Below are positions 1 through 8,373 of a stretch of DNA of 64,000 nt, in pieces. The translations under genes and the position numbers were made by a program. The notes under the pieces are model-generated. The model had not been told where the DNA came from. It worked only from the letters and a program-made list of their open reading frames with translations, and made no database searches. The DNA is taken from NCBI RefSeq assembly GCF_001563285.1, contig NZ_CP005190.1, positions 186,001 to 250,000 of the forward strand, written 5' to 3'. Each line of letters opens with the position of its first letter. The stretch's first letter is position 1. This DNA is from Sphingobium sp. MI1205. Lineage in GTDB: Bacteria; Pseudomonadota; Alphaproteobacteria; Sphingomonadales; Sphingomonadaceae.

Positions 1-383
1 GCCGCCGCGGCGATGCCGCCGGAGACCGGCGCGTCCACCATCTCGAACCCGTTGGCGGTCGCCGCCTCGATCACGCGCCGCGCCGTGGCAACGTCGATGG
101 TCGAACAGTCGAGAAACAGCGCGCCGGCTTTCGCGGCACTGAAGACGGAGCCGGTATAGACAGCCTCCACATGTTTGCCCGCTGGCAGCATCGACACGAC
201 CGCGTCCGCGCCTTCAACCGCATCGCCTGCGCTTGCGCAGGCGACCGCCCCCGCCTCGACGGCCTTGTCCAGCGCGTCCTTCGAAAGGTCGAAGGCGCGA
301 ACGGCATAGCCATTCTTCAACAGATTGGCGGCCATGCCGCCGCCCATATTGCCCAGCCCGATGAATGCGACGGTCATGCTCAT
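1..383 (-). CDS. mmsB: 3-hydroxyisobutyrate dehydrogenase, N-terminal part (cut by window edge)
   Basis: NAD-dependent oxidation of 3-hydroxyisobutyrate to methylmalonate semialdehyde in valine breakdown. The reading frame starts at the ATG at 383 and runs off the left edge, giving about 127 residues. It opens with the dinucleotide-binding motif GLGNMGGGMA at residues 9-18, then the stretch FLDCSTID, and reaches the substrate-binding signature DAPVSGG just before the edge; these are hallmarks of the beta-hydroxyacid dehydrogenase family. It is the last visible gene of the minus-strand mms operon, 40 bp after the enoyl-CoA hydratase, which fits this function. A second ATG at 377 is an equally possible start. 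Confidence 0.9.
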   Translation of the reverse strand, partial: MSMTVAFIGLGNMGGGMAANLLKNGYAVRAFDLSKDALDKAVEAGAVACASAGDAVEGADAVVSMLPAGKHVEAVYTGSVFSAAKAGALFLDCSTIDVATARRVIEAATANGFEMVDAPVSGGIAAA

Positions 384-423
384 TGTCTATTCCTCATCCT
401 GATCTGTTGGGAAGGGCGGTCGC

Positions 424-1203
424 TTAGCGGCCCTTCCACTCGGCCTGGCGCTTCTCGACAAAGGCCGCCATGCCCTCTTTCTTATCTTCGGTCGCTGTTA
501 GGATCTGGAACAGGCGCCGCTCGGTCACGATGCCCTGCGCCAGCCCAGTCTCAAAGGCGAGGTTGACCATTTCCTTGTTCACCATTGCAGCCATCGGCGG
601 CATCGCCCCGATGGCTGCAGCGGTCTTGAGCGCGTCCTCCAGCAGATCGGCCGCGGGAACGACGCGTGCGACCAGGCTGGAACGCTCCGCCTCCTCGGCG
701 CTCATCATCCGGCCGGTCAGGCACATTTCCATTGCCTTGGCCTTGCCGATCGCGCGCGTCAGCCGCTGCGACCCGCCCATGCCCGGCGCCACGCCGAGCT
801 TGATCTCGGGCTGGCCGAACTTCGCATTTTCCGAAGCAATGATGAAGTCGGCCATCATCGCCAGCTCGCATCCACCGCCCAGGGCAAAGCCGTTGACGGC
901 TGCAATCCAGGGTTTGCGCGTGGCGACCACATGGGACTGCCAGCCAGCGAAAAAATCCTCCAGGAAGAAGTCGGCGGCGGGCTTGTCCGCCATTTCCTTG
1001 ATGTCGGCGCCCGCCGCAAAGGCCTTTTCGCCGCTGCCTGTCAACACGGCGCAGCGCTGCGAAGGATCAGCGTCATAGGCGGCAAAGGCGACGGACAGAT
1101 CCTTCAGAACCTGCGTATTGAGTGCGTTCAGCGCCTGGGGACGGTTGATGGTGATGAGCGTGACAGCATCGCGCTGTTCCACCAGGATCGTTTCATAAGC
1201 CAT
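424..1203 (-). CDS. enoyl-CoA hydratase (crotonase family)
   Basis: Hydrates 2-enoyl-CoA (here probably methacrylyl-CoA) to the 3-hydroxyacyl-CoA in the cytoplasm. The 259-residue length is typical. Visible crotonase features are the substrate loop AAGADIKEM, the oxyanion-hole segment [14 protein letters not shown] with the first catalytic Glu (GCEL), and [16 protein letters not shown] with the second Glu (PEI). Both glutamates are present, as in true hydratases. It lies 4 bp after the hydrolase gene and 40 bp before mmsB, so it is cotranscribed with the valine operon. The methacrylyl-CoA assignment comes from context; a general short-chain hydratase would look the same. Confidence 0.9.
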   Translation of the reverse strand: MAYETILVEQRDAVTLITINRPQALNALNTQVLKDLSVAFAAYDADPSQRCAVLTGSGEKAFAAGADIKEMADKPAADFFLEDFFAGWQSHVVATRKPWIAAVNGFALGGGCELAMMADFIIASENAKFGQPEIKLGVAPGMGGSQRLTRAIGKAKAMEMCLTGRMMSAEEAERSSLVARVVPAADLLEDALKTAAAIGAMPPMAAMVNKEMVNLAFETGLAQGIVTERRLFQILTATEDKKEGMAAFVEKRQAEWKGR

Positions 1204-1207
1204 GTCT

Positions 1208-2266
1208 TCAAACTCCCTTCAACGGCAGCGGCGTCCATTCTCTTTCCGGCGACAAGGGCGCGAACAGGCTGTCGATCAGCGCGTCGCTCACCTCTTCCGG
1301 CGTCGCCGGGTTCCACCTGGGCGCATTGTCCTTATCAAAGATCACCGCGCGCACCCCTTCCACAAAGTCGGGCCGCCGGATCACATGGTAAGCGATCCGA
1401 TATTCATTGCGCATATTATCGGCAAAGTCGGTAAAGGCAGCGCCTTCCTTGAGCTGGCGCAGGGCGACCTTGACGGTCTGGGGCGACTTGGTGGCAAGGG
1501 TTGCAAGCTGCGCCCGTGCGAAATCCGACACGTCCGCTTCCAGCACGGCGAGTATCTCTTCATAACGGTCGGACGCAAACAGGCGGTCGATATCGACACG
1601 GTCGGCCTGCCATTGCGATGCAGGCGCGGGGTCGGCCATTTCGTCCAATATCTGCCCCGTCGCCGCTGGATCGGCAAAGATGCGAGACTTGACCGCTTCC
1701 AACTTCTCAGACGCCATATAGTGGGTGGCGAGCCCCATGGCCGCGGCGTCCGCGCCCTTGATCCGCGAACCCGTGGTAGCCAGCCAGGCGCCCGTGCGGC
1801 CCGGCAAGCGCGGCAGGAACCAGCCGCCCCCCACGTCCGGGAACAGACCGATGCCGGTTTCCGGCATGGCAAAGCTGGTGCGCTCGGTCGCGACGCGGTA
1901 GCGGGCCGGCAACGAAATGCCGACGCCACCGCCCATGACGATGCCGTCGATGAAGGCGATGACCGGCTTTTCATAGACGAACAGCAGATGGTTCATCCTA
2001 TACTCGACGAAGAAGAAATGCTCGGCTTCCGCGCAGTCGGCCTTCGCGCTGTTCGCAAGCAGCGCGATGTCGCCGCCAGCGCAAAAGCCCCTGCCCTCCG
2101 CATGGTCGATCATCACCGCGACCACGGACTCGTCTTGTCGCCACGCCAGCAGCGCGTCATTGATCGCAATGCACATGCCGGTCGTCAGCGCATGGATCGC
2201 CTTGGGCCGGTTGAGCCGAATGCGTCCAACGCCATTGTCGACGGAAAGAAGAACTTCGTCTGTCAT
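1208..2266 (-). CDS. 3-hydroxyisobutyryl-CoA hydrolase
   Basis: Releases 3-hydroxyisobutyrate from its CoA thioester, the step that distinguishes valine from other branched-chain breakdown. The 352-residue protein is of the crotonase superfamily but longer than a hydratase, as usual for this hydrolase. Visible signatures: RGFCAGGDI near residue 58, [20 protein letters not shown] around 105-125, and [17 protein letters not shown], which is characteristic of the HIBCH subfamily. The ATG at 2266 is 34 bp after the acyl-CoA dehydrogenase gene and the stop is 4 bp from the next start, so the genes are tightly coupled. Confidence 0.9.
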   Translation of the reverse strand: MTDEVLLSVDNGVGRIRLNRPKAIHALTTGMCIAINDALLAWRQDESVVAVMIDHAEGRGFCAGGDIALLANSAKADCAEAEHFFFVEYRMNHLLFVYEKPVIAFIDGIVMGGGVGISLPARYRVATERTSFAMPETGIGLFPDVGGGWFLPRLPGRTGAWLATTGSRIKGADAAAMGLATHYMASEKLEAVKSRIFADPAATGQILDEMADPAPASQWQADRVDIDRLFASDRYEEILAVLEADVSDFARAQLATLATKSPQTVKVALRQLKEGAAFTDFADNMRNEYRIAYHVIRRPDFVEGVRAVIFDKDNAPRWNPATPEEVSDALIDSLFAPLSPEREWTPLPLKGV

Positions 2267-2300
2267 CGATACTCCATGGGCTGCGGGTAACGTCGCGGGC

Positions 2301-3443
2301 TTACTGCCGCAGCATGTCGCGCGCGACGATCATGCGCATGACCTGGTTGGTGCCTTCCAGGATCGAATGGACGCGCAGGTCGCGCCAGAAGCGCTCGATC
2401 GGATAGTCCATGAGATAGCCATAGCCGCCGTGGAGTTGCAGCGCACGGTCAACCACCGAAGAGCCGGTGTCGGTAGCGAAGCGCTTAGCCATGGCGGCAA
2501 AGCGCGTCTTATCGGGCGCATTCTCCGTCACCTTGACTGCGGCGGCATAGAGCAGCGTCCGCGCGGCCTCCAACTCCGTCTGCATGTCCGCCAGCGTGAA
2601 CTGCGTGTTCTGGAAGTCGGCGATGCTCTGGCCGAACTGCTTACGATCCTTGGTATATTGCACGGCTTCGTCGATGCAGCGCTGCGCGCCGCCCAACGAG
2701 CAGGCGCCGATGTTGAGCCGCCCGCCATCCAGGCCCATCATCGCGATGCGAAAGCCGTCCCCCTCCCCGCCCACGAGATTCTCGACCGGCACCCGCACTC
2801 CGTCGAAATTGACCTGAGCCGTCGGCTGCGAATGCCAGCCAAGTTTCCGCTCCTGCGCGCCGAAGCTGACGCCGGGCATGTCCTTCTCAATGACGAGGCA
2901 GCTGATTCCTTTCGGGCCATCCTCGCCGGTGCGGACCATGACGACATAGATTTCGTTCTCGCCGCCGCCTGATATGAACTGCTTGGAGCCGGTGACGACA
3001 TAATGATCGCCTTCGCGCACGGCCTTGGTCTTGAGCGCCGCCGCGTCCGACCCTGAACCGACCTCGGTCAGGCAGTAGCTGCCGAGCCGATCCATCGGCA
3101 CCATGGAGGGAAGATATTTGTCCCTTACTTCCTGGCTGCCGAAACGGTCGATCATCCAGGCGGCCATATTGTGGATGGAGATGAAGGCGCTGGTGGAGGG
3201 GCAGCCATAGGCCATCGCCTCCATGATCAGCGCCGCCTCCAGCCGCCCGAGGCCGATGCCGCCGGACGATTCGGAAACATAGATGGCGCCAAAGCCCAGT
3301 TCCGCCCCGGCGCGGATCGTGTCGCGCGGGAAAATATGCTTTTCGTCCCATTCCGCAGCATAGGGGGTGATCGCATCGGCGGTAAAGCGGCGCGCCAGAT
3401 CCTGGATTTCGCGCTGATCGTCGGTAAGGTCAAACTGAGACAT
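2301..3443 (-). CDS. acyl-CoA dehydrogenase, probably isobutyryl-CoA dehydrogenase
   Basis: FAD-dependent dehydrogenation of acyl-CoA to 2-enoyl-CoA. The 380 residues match the short-chain acyl-CoA dehydrogenase length. Motifs include YCLTEVGSGSDAAALKT (flavin and substrate site), KQFISGG, DRKQFGQSI, LQLHGGYGYL and the C-terminal HSILEGTNQVMRMI that carries the catalytic Glu in short-chain members. Between mmsA and the 3-hydroxyisobutyryl-CoA hydrolase the most likely substrate is isobutyryl-CoA; this is inferred from position. A 117-bp gap containing a strong hairpin separates it from mmsA. Confidence 0.9.
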   Translation of the reverse strand: MSQFDLTDDQREIQDLARRFTADAITPYAAEWDEKHIFPRDTIRAGAELGFGAIYVSESSGGIGLGRLEAALIMEAMAYGCPSTSAFISIHNMAAWMIDRFGSQEVRDKYLPSMVPMDRLGSYCLTEVGSGSDAAALKTKAVREGDHYVVTGSKQFISGGGENEIYVVMVRTGEDGPKGISCLVIEKDMPGVSFGAQERKLGWHSQPTAQVNFDGVRVPVENLVGGEGDGFRIAMMGLDGGRLNIGACSLGGAQRCIDEAVQYTKDRKQFGQSIADFQNTQFTLADMQTELEAARTLLYAAAVKVTENAPDKTRFAAMAKRFATDTGSSVVDRALQLHGGYGYLMDYPIERFWRDLRVHSILEGTNQVMRMIVARDMLRQ

Positions 3444-3457
3444 TTGCTGCTCCTTGG

Positions 3458-3512
3458 GAGTGCGCGCATGTGGGAGACCAATGCCCGCACCCCGGGACTT
3501 GCCGGGGCACTC
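3458..3512. repeat. large intergenic hairpin between mmsA and the acyl-CoA dehydrogenase
   Basis: Two nested inverted repeats: outer arms GAGTGC (3458-3463) and GCACTC (3507-3512), inner arms CCCCGG (3490-3495) and CCGGGG (3502-3507) around GACTTG. There is no T-run, so it is more likely an mRNA-processing or stability element, or a copy of a dispersed intergenic repeat, than a terminator. Confidence 0.5.
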
Positions 3513-3560
3513 TCATCGGATACGCCGACGTCTGCGAGGTCTGCACCCCTCGCAAATCGG

Positions 3561-5057
3561 TCACCCCATCGTCGGAATGACGAAGGCGCTGTCTCCGCTC
3601 GCACCGCCATCGGGCCAGCGCTGCGTCACGGTCTTGACCTTCGTCCAGAATTTGACGCCTTCCATGCCGTGCTGGTTGGTGTCGCCAAAGGCCGAACGCT
3701 TCCAGCCGCCGAAGGTGTGATAGGCGACCGGCACCGGGATCGGGACGTTGATGCCGACCATGCCGACATTCACGCGGGCGGCGAATTCGCGCGCGGCGTG
3801 GCCGTTGCGCGTGAAGATCGCAACGCCATTGCCATATTGATGCTGGCTGGGGAGGGCGAGCGCCTCTTCGAAATTCTCTGCACGGACCATCTGCAGGACC
3901 GGACCGAAAATCTCTTCCTTGTAGGTGCGCATGGTGGGCTTCACATGGTCGAACAGCGTAGGGCCGACGAAGAAGCCTTCCTCATGCCCCTGCAGCTTAA
4001 AGCCGCGCCCGTCGACCACCAGCTCCGCGCCTTCATCGACGCCCATCTGGATATAGCTTTCGATCTTCGCCTTGTGCGCGGCGGTGACGACCGGGCCATA
4101 ATGGGCATCCGGGTCAGTGGAGACGCCCACGCGCAACCCCTCGATCGCCGGGATCAGCTTTTCGCGCAGGGCAAGGGCGGTCTTTTCACCAACCGGCACG
4201 ACGACGGGCAGGGCCATGCAGCGTTCGCCGGCCGAGCCAAAGGCAGCGCCCGAAAGGTCATTGACGACCTGATCGAGATCGGCGTCGGGCATGACGATGC
4301 CGTGATTTTTGGCGCCACCCATGGCCTGCACGCGCTTTCCGTTGTCGACGCCGCGTTTGTAGACATAATGAGCGATGTCGGATGAACCGACGAAGCTGAT
4401 CGCGCCAATGTCGGGATGGTCGAGAATGGCGTCCACCATTTCCTTGTCGCCCTGGACCACCTGAAGGATGCCCTCAGGCAGACCCGCTTCGAGGAACAGC
4501 TCGGCAAGGCGGACCGGAACGGACGGGTCACGTTCGGAAGGCTTCATGATGAAAGCATTGCCGGTCGCGATCGCGACCCCCGACATCCACAGCGGAATCA
4601 TGCCAGGGAAGTTGAAGGGCGTGATGCCGGCGCCAATGCCTATCGGCTGACGGAAACTGTAAACGTCGATGCCGGGGCCGGCGCCCTGCGTATATTCCCC
4701 CTTCAGCACATGCGGGATGCCGCAGCAGAATTCGATGACTTCCAGCCCACGCTGGATGTCACCCTTGGCATCGGCGACCACCTTGCCATGTTCCGAGCTG
4801 AGCAGATGCGCCAACTCCTCCATGTTCTTCTCGACTAGCGTCTTGAAGTTGAACATGATCCGAGCCCGACGCTGCGGATTCGTCATCGCCCAGGCCGGCT
4901 GCGCCTTCTTGGCAGCTTCGACCGCGCGATCGAGCAGCGCAGCATCACCGAGCGCCACACGAGCCTGAACGCCGCCATTGTTCGGGTCGAACACATCGCT
5001 ATAGCGCTGAGCTTTGCCGTCATGGGCAAAGGCCAGCTTGTGGGTAATCTCGCGCAT
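3561..5057 (-). CDS. mmsA: methylmalonate-semialdehyde dehydrogenase (CoA-acylating)
   Basis: Converts methylmalonate semialdehyde plus CoA and NAD to propionyl-CoA and CO2, the end of the valine branch. Starting at the ATG at 5057 gives 498 residues, the usual family length; an upstream extension of the frame reads through the LysR promoter and is not credible. Features: QPIGIGAGITPFNFPGMIPL, KPSERDPSVP, FVGSSDIAHYVY, and the catalytic Cys near residue 280 within GSAGERCMALPVVV. It is the first gene of the minus-strand operon, divergent from a LysR gene 103 bp away, and so probably controlled from the palindromes in that gap. Confidence 0.95.
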   Translation of the reverse strand: MREITHKLAFAHDGKAQRYSDVFDPNNGGVQARVALGDAALLDRAVEAAKKAQPAWAMTNPQRRARIMFNFKTLVEKNMEELAHLLSSEHGKVVADAKGDIQRGLEVIEFCCGIPHVLKGEYTQGAGPGIDVYSFRQPIGIGAGITPFNFPGMIPLWMSGVAIATGNAFIMKPSERDPSVPVRLAELFLEAGLPEGILQVVQGDKEMVDAILDHPDIGAISFVGSSDIAHYVYKRGVDNGKRVQAMGGAKNHGIVMPDADLDQVVNDLSGAAFGSAGERCMALPVVVPVGEKTALALREKLIPAIEGLRVGVSTDPDAHYGPVVTAAHKAKIESYIQMGVDEGAELVVDGRGFKLQGHEEGFFVGPTLFDHVKPTMRTYKEEIFGPVLQMVRAENFEEALALPSQHQYGNGVAIFTRNGHAAREFAARVNVGMVGINVPIPVPVAYHTFGGWKRSAFGDTNQHGMEGVKFWTKVKTVTQRWPDGGASGDSAFVIPTMG

Positions 5058-5125
5058 CAGAACATCACTCCAGCCAATTTGCGCGACCATGATCGAAAGC
5101 GATATTGCATTCAACGCCTCATTTA

Positions 5126-5153
5126 TGCAGAGCCGCTCTGCAAGTTTGCAGAG
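5126..5153. promoter_or_regulatory. three-half-site palindromic operator in the mmsA-lysR gap
   Basis: TGCAGAG (5126-5132), CTCTGCAA (5136-5143) and TTGCAGAG (5146-5153) are alternating half-sites. Neighbouring pairs form perfect inverted repeats with spacers of 3 and 2 bp. The array ends 7 bp before the lysR ATG and lies 69 bp before the mmsA ATG, so it could serve both autorepression and control of the valine operon. That the LysR protein binds here is inference. Confidence 0.65.
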
Positions 5154-5160
5154 GCTAGAA

Positions 5161-6048
5161 ATGTTTGATTGGGATGATCTCCGCCCGTTCCTGGCCGTCG
5201 CTCGGATGAAAAGGGTGGCGCCTGCTTCGCGCCTGTTGGGAATTGATGCGACCACCATCGCCCGCAGGCTCAGTCGCCTATCCGCGGCGCTCGACGCGCA
5301 ATTGTTCGAGCAGGTTGGCGCGGACCGCATCCTGACGCAACGAGGATTGGCCCTGCTTGCGCAGGCCGAGAGCGTAGAGGGTGCAGCGCTCACTGCGCTG
5401 GCGGAAGTCAAAGGTGAAAGACACAGCCTCCATGGTCATGTGCGCCTTTCGGTGGCGGAAGGGTTCGGCACTTGGATACTCGCCCCTGCCCTGCCGGCCT
5501 TTCATGCGGAGCATCCGGGCATAAGGCTGGATATCATCACGGCGTCGGGCTTTTTGAACCCGTCCAAGCGCGAAGCCGACATGGCGGTGATGCTCGCGCG
5601 GCCGCAGCGAGGCGACCTGCACGTGCAGCGGCTCGCTGACTATCACCTCCATCTCTACGCCTCACAGAACTATTTGGCACGGCGCGGGTTACCCCGCACG
5701 CGTCCGGCGCTTAGCGAGCATGCGCTGGTCGGCTATGTGCCCGAATTTCTCTTTTCCCCGGAGCTCGACTATCTTGACGAGGTCCATACCGGCCTTGAAG
5801 CCTCGTTGCGCTCCAGTAGCATCGGCATTCAGCGGCGGCTTGTCGTCGATGGCGCAGGCATTGGCGTGTTGCCCGACTTCATGATCAGCAAAGAGGATCA
5901 GCTTGTGAAGATTTTGGCCGAAGAAGTCAAGATAACACGCAGCTTTTGGCTTGTCACCCATAGCAATCTAAAAAAACTTGCGCGTATTTCGGCGATATCC
6001 AACCTGATTCGTGAACGCGCAGCAGAGGTGCTTTCTCAATCCTCATGA
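5161..6048 (+). CDS. LysR-family transcriptional regulator of the valine operon
   Basis: Single-polypeptide activator/repressor of 295 residues. The N-terminal winged helix is visible at about residues 1-60 (FDWDDLRPFLAVARMKRV, then GIDATTIARRLSRLSAALDAQLF), followed by the effector-binding region opening with GHVRLSVAEGFGTWIL. The start at 5161 (MFDWDDL) matches the family's usual N terminus; the frame is open further upstream but only across the operator. Its divergent arrangement with mmsA is the classic LysR layout and suggests it senses a valine-pathway intermediate, which cannot be read from sequence. No clear terminator follows. Confidence 0.9.
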   Translation: MFDWDDLRPFLAVARMKRVAPASRLLGIDATTIARRLSRLSAALDAQLFEQVGADRILTQRGLALLAQAESVEGAALTALAEVKGERHSLHGHVRLSVAEGFGTWILAPALPAFHAEHPGIRLDIITASGFLNPSKREADMAVMLARPQRGDLHVQRLADYHLHLYASQNYLARRGLPRTRPALSEHALVGYVPEFLFSPELDYLDEVHTGLEASLRSSSIGIQRRLVVDGAGIGVLPDFMISKEDQLVKILAEEVKITRSFWLVTHSNLKKLARISAISNLIRERAAEVLSQSS

Positions 6049-6282
6049 TTAAGGTAGATGTGGAACAATGGCTTTCACCTATTTGCCTACTTCGCTTGAA
6101 ATTCAAATTTCCAGTGCTTGCCTGTCGCTGAATTAGGAGAAACGATTTTTAACACCGGGTTACACTGAATAGGCACAACCATTTGTAACAGATCTATATT
6201 AATCCTTCCCGAAGGAAGCGAAGCGCCGACATGTTCAGCGCAGGTTGATCCTTCGATCCAATGGCTTTCTCAGAGTGCCTGA

Positions 6283-6471
6283 ACGAGACACAGCTCGTCG
6301 GTTCCAAAGTTGAAACGATGGGACCAGCCCACGCATCTGTTCCCGGAACCGGAGGTGCCGGTGAAGATCGATGGGCGCCGGTTGGGCGGTGCCAAGCTCA
6401 AACGTCGTCCATGGCTCAGCCAGGCCGAGTTGCAAGCGCGTGGAACGCTCGAGTTCGTGAAGGCACGCTAA
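6283..6471 (+). pseudogene. C-terminal fragment of an unidentified gene
   Basis: An open frame with no start codon ends at a TAA (6469-6471). It reads ...VPKLKRWDQPTHLFPEPE, VPVKIDGRRLGGAKLKRR, PWLSQAELQARGTLEFVKAR, which looks like real protein rather than a random frame: mixed polar composition, a plausible DGRRLGG turn and a charged end. About 230 bp upstream of it contain no gene. It probably marks a recombination boundary between the valine operon and the mobile region. I do not recognise the family. Confidence 0.35.
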
Positions 6472-6570
6472 AGCGGCGCTGACCGAGCCCGCTGACTGCG
6501 CAGCGGGTCCATGCCCTTCCCCATCCAAGTTGCGCTTCCAGCAGGGTCTGCGCTGCGCTATCCCGAGGGC

Positions 6571-7127
6571 ATGACCCAGCACAAGCTTGACCCCATCGAC
6601 CAAGAAATTGTGCAGAGATTGTCGCACGATGCGCGCATTTCTAACCGTTCGATCGCAAAAGAGGTCGGCATTACCGAAGGCACCGTCCGGCAGCGGATCA
6701 AACGGCTTCAGAAAGACGGATTGATCCAGTTCACGGTTGTGACGGATTCCGCATGGCAGGCTCTCCCAATCTTTGCATGATGGGCATCGATGCCGATCCC
6801 TCCTGTGTGAGAACCTTAGCAGAGCAGTTGAGGCGAATTCCCGAGATCAATTGCGTCGTGTTGCTACTGGGTCGCTTCAACCTTCTGGCGATGGGTCTGT
6901 TCACCAATATCGAGCAGCTTGACCATCTCGTGAAAACACAGATCCGCAATCTGCCAGGCGTGCAGCGGGTCGAAACGGCGATATCCGTCCACAACCTGAA
7001 ATATGAGGCGGGCGTCGCCAGGATCATGCCAAAGTCTGAGCCGGCCGCAGATCTGGCTCCTGGAGGCGCTCCGCTCGCAAATAGCAAGTCCAAACGCTCA
7101 ACTCGAAAGCGCCGAGTGTCTGTCTAG
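6571..7127 (+). pseudogene. Lrp/AsnC-family regulator split by a one-base deletion
   Basis: The first frame (6571-6780) encodes the winged-helix part: DPIDQEIVQRLSHDARISNR, SIAKEVGITEGTVRQRIKRL. The second (from about 6751 to 7127, one frame back) encodes the ligand-binding ferredoxin-like half: CMMGIDADPS, INCVVLLLGRFNLLAMGLF, LPGVQRVETAISVHNLKYEA. The linker reads TDS before the break and MAGSP after it. Restoring one C in the CC at 6749-6750 would give TDSRMAGSP in a single frame of about 185 residues. It is a broken regulator, or a sequencing error at that spot. A direct neighbour it controls is not obvious. Confidence 0.75.
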
Positions 7128-7275
7128 ATCGGAGGCTTTGCATTCGTGCCGGTCAAAATGGGGCTTGTTGCGGATGAACCCCTGCCTTTCTTTCATAGGG
7201 CGGTGACGATGCCGCGCTTGTAAACGCATGCTCCTAGGCAGATGATAAGCCCTCGACTCACAAGAGGAGCGCGGT

Positions 7276-7512
7276 ATGCAAGTCGAGAGCCAAACCGATC
7301 ATATCGCAATGCTGGCCCTTATGATGGTTGGCGTACTCATCAAGCGGCTGGACGATGTGGGCCAGCTTGATGATGCGACGAAGCATCACCTTCATAAGCT
7401 TGCGTCGGCAGTTCGCATTCACGCTGAAAATGCGGGGCACGCTGATCTGCATATACTTTTCGACAACATCGATCGAGCACTGGGCACGGAGTCTGAAACC
7501 GCCGCTGGCTAA
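7276..7512 (+). CDS. small hypothetical protein (78 aa)
   Basis: Unrecognised. The ATG at 7276 is preceded by GAGGAG about 9 bp upstream, a good ribosome binding site, which supports expression. The protein is mostly helical by composition, with a hydrophobic run MLALMMVGVLI near residue 12 and the stretch LDDVGQLDDATKHHLHKLA; it has no cysteines. It sits 35 bp before the ferredoxin on the same strand and could be cotranscribed with it. No function is proposed. Confidence 0.6.
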   Translation: MQVESQTDHIAMLALMMVGVLIKRLDDVGQLDDATKHHLHKLASAVRIHAENAGHADLHILFDNIDRALGTESETAAG

Positions 7513-7547
7513 TCAGACCTGAGATGACCATCAGTGGGTGACGCAAA

Positions 7548-7865
7548 ATGCCTCGACTCATTGTCACAACCCGGAGCGGCGAAGAGACTTTGATTGTGGA
7601 GTCACGGGAGGTTTCGGTCATGGAAGCCATCCGCGATGCTGGGATCGATGAAGTGCTGGCGCTCTGCGGAGGCTGTTGTTCCTGTGCGACGTGCCATGTT
7701 CATGTTGACGAAGATTGGTTCGAAAAGCTGCCCCCGATGACCGACGACGAGGGCGATCTGCTGGATAGTTCGGATCATAGAACAGCAACGTCTCGTCTCT
7801 CCTGCCAGCTGCCGTTTAGCGAGGCCCTTGATGGTCTGCGGGTGACTATCGCTCCGGAGGATTGA
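7548..7865 (+). CDS. [2Fe-2S] ferredoxin, adrenodoxin/putidaredoxin type
   Basis: Soluble electron carrier of 105 residues. The cluster ligands are visible as C-x5-C-x2-C in [15 protein letters not shown], near residues 40-48, with the fourth Cys in [14 protein letters not shown] near residue 87. The order and spacing are those of ferredoxins serving P450s and Rieske oxygenases. The ending LRVTIAPED is also typical. There is no reductase or P450 gene nearby. The Rieske oxygenase at 50.8 kb lacks its own ferredoxin, so this protein is a possible but unproven partner. Confidence 0.9.
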   Translation: MPRLIVTTRSGEETLIVESREVSVMEAIRDAGIDEVLALCGGCCSCATCHVHVDEDWFEKLPPMTDDEGDLLDSSDHRTATSRLSCQLPFSEALDGLRVTIAPED

Positions 7866-7877
7866 CGTTCACTGGTT

Positions 7878-7904
7878 GGTGAGTGCGTGCGCATCGGACT
7901 CACC
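7878..7904 (+). terminator. possible terminator hairpin after the ferredoxin
   Basis: Inverted repeat GGTGAGT (7878-7884) and ACTCACC (7898-7904) starts 13 bp after the ferredoxin stop. It is followed only by TTCTCGG rather than a long T-run, so termination would be weak. Confidence 0.35.
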
Positions 7905-8373
7905 TTCTCGGTGACCTCGGGCAGACCGGCGCAAGCAAAGGGGCTGAAAGTTCAGCCGTTCCTCTTATTGGTAGAGGCCGATCCCGATGACAAATCCGAG
8001 GGCCCCCTCCCCGACCGGTAGTTCAGGATTTTCCCGCCCCCTATGAGGCGTGCGTCGTAAGCGAGGTGGGTGGGGCAAACTGATCGAGCCTCAGCAGCCC
8101 ATGCCCTTTTTGACCGGCAACAATTGCTGTGAACGTCGCAACATTACGAAGTGGAAAGCGAAGTTTGCTGAGTGCAGGCATAACTTTCGTTCCGAGGGCT
8201 GCTGGATTGATCTCGCTGTAGATCTCGCCGCCAGCCGCTCTGATCATGGCACCTGGTTGATTGACACTGTCTATCTTCTGCATTGGACAGAGCGTCACAT
8301 CAACAACGCAACATTTACATGTCTACAAATATGTTTAAAGGGGGCATTCTCACTGATCAACGGGTCGATCCTC
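7905..8373. other. noncoding stretch upstream of the MucR-like gene
   Basis: About 470 bp without a convincing gene. The frame of the MucR-like gene stays open through part of it, but the translated sequence there is not MucR-like. The AT-richer part at about 8255-8350, including TTGATTGACA near 8257, is the most promoter-like segment. Confidence 0.4.

Noticed and set aside
171..566. Plus-strand open frame across mmsB and the enoyl-CoA hydratase
   Set aside because: Antisense shadow of two well-supported minus-strand genes; no ribosome binding site or recognisable fold.
3171..4385. Long plus-strand frame (404 codons) across the dehydrogenase and mmsA
   Set aside because: Antisense to conserved genes in high-GC DNA; the product has no family resemblance.
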